Positions 62,878-64,000 of a stretch of DNA of 64,000 bases are shown piece by piece. The notes beneath the pieces are model-generated. The model saw only the letters and a program-made list of their open reading frames with translations. It was not told the DNA's origin and searched no databases. The stretch comes from JBPCNH01 sp051001455 (GTDB taxonomy: Bacteria > Actinomycetota > CADDZG01 > WHSQ01), in contig JBPCNH010000004.1 of the NCBI GenBank assembly GCA_051001455.1, forward strand, positions 124,001 through 188,000. Direction: 5' to 3'. Both the position numbers and the translations under genes were made by a program. Every line of letters begins with the position of its first letter. Position 1 is the stretch's first letter.

Positions 62878-63177
62878 CTAGCCGACGATGGCGAGGACGT
62901 CACGGGCCGAGAGGATCAGCAGCTCTTCGCCGTCGACCTTGATCTCGGTGCCGCCGTACTTCGAATACATGACACGGTCGCCTTCGCTGACGTCGACGGG
63001 GACCAGGTCACCAGTGTCGGAACGCTTGCCCGGGCCTACTGCGAGAACGGTGCCCTCCTGGGGCTTCTCCTTGGCCGTGTCGGGGATGACGATCCCGGAG
63101 ATGGTGGTCTCCTCGCCCTCTTCGGGGCGAACGAGGATGCGGTCCTCGAGCGGACGGATGCTCGTCTTGGTTGCCAT
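62878..63177 (-). CDS. groES: Co-chaperonin GroES (10 kDa)
   Basis: 99 residues. IRPLEDRILVRPEEGEETTISGIVIPDTAKEKPQEGTV with the mobile loop (about 18-36), DRVMYSKYGGTEIKVDGEELLIL near 67-90. Length and motifs are standard. ATG 63177 has AAGGAGGT six bases upstream; the frame runs upstream to 63402 but crosses the CIRCE element and is not used. First gene of groES-groEL. Confidence 0.96.
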   Translation of the reverse strand: MATKTSIRPLEDRILVRPEEGEETTISGIVIPDTAKEKPQEGTVLAVGPGKRSDTGDLVPVDVSEGDRVMYSKYGGTEIKVDGEELLILSARDVLAIVG

Positions 63178-63209
63178 TCGGCTACCTCCTTCTGGGGTGG
63201 TGTTTCCTG

Positions 63210-63236
63210 TTAGCACTCTAAGTGCGTGAGTGCTAA
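63210..63236. promoter_or_regulatory. CIRCE operator (HrcA binding site)
   Basis: TTAGCACTC (63210-63218), nine spacer bases, GAGTGCTAA (63228-63236): a perfect match to the CIRCE consensus. It lies 33 bp upstream of the groES ATG and 43 bp from the divergent sulfotransferase start. HrcA represses groESL through it. HrcA is not encoded in this window. Confidence 0.95.
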
Positions 63237-63279
63237 TGGTAACGCCCATGCTGGAGGTCGGCAACAGAGGGGGCCGGTC

Positions 63280-64000
63280 ATGGGTGAGGATGCCCCGGTG
63301 GACCCCACCGACCTGCTCCAGCGCCTCGCCGCCCCTCCACTCTTCATCCTGGGGACCGCCTCGTCCGGCTCCAACTGGGTCTACGAGGTCCTCACTGCCC
63401 ACCCGGAGGTAGCCGGAACGAGGGAATCGTGGTTGTTCGAGGACCTAGCCGGCGCGCCACCCGAAGAAGCCCGATCTCGCTCGACGGAGGTGCTGTCCGA
63501 GGCGCTCGGGCCGGGGCATCGATTCGTCGTGGAGAAGAGCACGGCTCACATCTTCCGGGCCGGGGAGATCTTCGCCGCATGGCCCGAAGCCCGCTTCGTC
63601 CATGTCCTGCGGGACGGCCGGGATGTAGCGATACGGGTGTGGTTCCGTTCCTCGAAGCTGCCTCCCCGCTGGGTCCACGTCTTCGGGAAGTCCTTAGGCG
63701 GAGCTGCGGACGCTTGGGCGCGGTCGGTGGACGCGGCGCGCTCGCTCAGAGAGCTCGCAACAGACAACTTCCTCGAGATCACTTTCGAAGACTCGAACAT
63801 ACGACGGCGCGCCGCCGCTGCACGTTTGCTGGCATTCATCGGCGCGCCGTTCGACGACGACCTTCTCGACGACATCCTGAGTACGGACGATCACCGCCTC
63901 GACAAGCCGGTGGATCTGAACGCGTGGAAGGAGCACTACAGCATCTGGCGAGCTCTTCGCTTCCATCAGGTCGCGGGAGAAACATTGATCAAGACGCACT
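63280..64000 (+). CDS. Sulfotransferase family protein (C-terminus beyond window)
   Basis: Transfers sulfate from PAPS. 240 codons visible. The 5'-phosphosulfate loop reads LFILGTASSGSNWVYEVLTAHPEV near 21-44 (TxxSGxxW type). The 3'-phosphate region reads ARFVHVLRDGRDVAIRVWFRSS near 105-126, and WARSV near 147 fits the family. Acceptor unknown. ATG 63280 has AGGGGG six bases upstream. It diverges from groES and may be affected by HrcA at CIRCE. PAPS would come from sat-cysC 6 kb away. Confidence 0.85.
   Translation, partial: MGEDAPVDPTDLLQRLAAPPLFILGTASSGSNWVYEVLTAHPEVAGTRESWLFEDLAGAPPEEARSRSTEVLSEALGPGHRFVVEKSTAHIFRAGEIFAAWPEARFVHVLRDGRDVAIRVWFRSSKLPPRWVHVFGKSLGGAADAWARSVDAARSLRELATDNFLEITFEDSNIRRRAAAARLLAFIGAPFDDDLLDDILSTDDHRLDKPVDLNAWKEHYSIWRALRFHQVAGETLIKTH

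Overview
The window looks like chromosomal DNA of a high-G+C actinomycete, probably a deep or uncultured lineage. Pointers are an actinobacterial-type biotin carboxylase/BCCP fusion, an SdhD of the Mycobacterium/Streptomyces type, the actinobacterial GuaB3 protein, an F420:NADP oxidoreductase, many GTG/TTG starts, and several promoters whose -10 box sits 6-9 nt from the start codon, as in leaderless mRNAs. I see no rRNA or tRNA gene, no CRISPR array, no insertion sequence and no phage gene. Gene density is very high and most neighbours overlap by 1-8 nt.

Layout. 0-9.6 kb: acyl-CoA and branched-chain catabolism. On the minus strand birA, mug, nhaA, an acyl-CoA carboxylase beta chain, an enoyl-CoA hydratase and an HMG-CoA lyase (cut by the window edge) lie almost end to end. 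The biotin carboxylase chain diverges from birA across only 21 bp, and then come npdG and the methylmalonyl-CoA mutase large chain. 9.6-12.5 kb: sdhD-sdhA-sdhB, with no sdhC beside them. 12.5-19.4 kb: a mixed block (VOC protein, DUF218, class III adenylate cyclase, lipid kinase, alkaline-phosphatase-superfamily enzyme, membrane protein, acyl-CoA ligase, CoA-binding protein). 19.4-22.8 kb: TCA genes mdh and icd, divergent from gltA. 22.8-30.4 kb: a tightly coupled minus-strand set folD, MASE3-like histidine kinase, response regulator, Hpt-REC-GGDEF-REC protein, HEAT-repeat membrane protein and processive GT2 glycosyltransferase. It reads as a two-component/c-di-GMP-controlled polysaccharide module.

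30.4-32.1 kb: an MFS efflux-type transporter preceded by a predicted promoter, a leaderless 21-codon leader peptide carrying an Arg/Lys-X-Arg motif, and a run of hairpins. This is the strongest candidate here for an undescribed regulatory system. 32.1-36.1 kb: purN and purH with an ABC-2 exporter wedged between them. 36.1-39.8 kb: an esterase, sucD, sucC and the B12-binding small chain of methylmalonyl-CoA mutase, 30 kb from its large chain. 39.9-46.1 kb: a fused AccD/AccA-like carboxyltransferase, a membrane-anchored cyclophilin, a UvrD/PcrA helicase and a polysaccharide flippase. 46.1-50.7 kb: guaA, a PrmC-like methyltransferase with a changed NPPY motif, an Lrp/AsnC regulator preceded by two tiny ORFs and a good promoter/operator, and guaB3. 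50.8-54.1 kb: gmd, a transglycosylase-like gene with an exact CRP/GlxR-type box and an attenuator-like leader, a GNAT protein and a PHP phosphoesterase. 54.1-57.3 kb: cysC, an alkaline-phosphatase-superfamily enzyme and sat, which together make PAPS. A sulfotransferase that would use PAPS starts at 63.28 kb and runs off the window. 57.4-61.1 kb: an unknown protein, an M23 peptidase and an M20 dipeptidase. 61.2-63.2 kb: groES-groEL under a perfect CIRCE operator.

How the parts fit. Leucine/propionate breakdown (carboxylase, hydratase, HMG-CoA lyase, split methylmalonyl-CoA mutase) feeds succinyl-CoA into sucCD, sdh, mdh, gltA and icd. A second theme is the cell envelope: GT2 module, flippase, GDP-mannose dehydratase, two murein hydrolases and PAPS-dependent sulfation.
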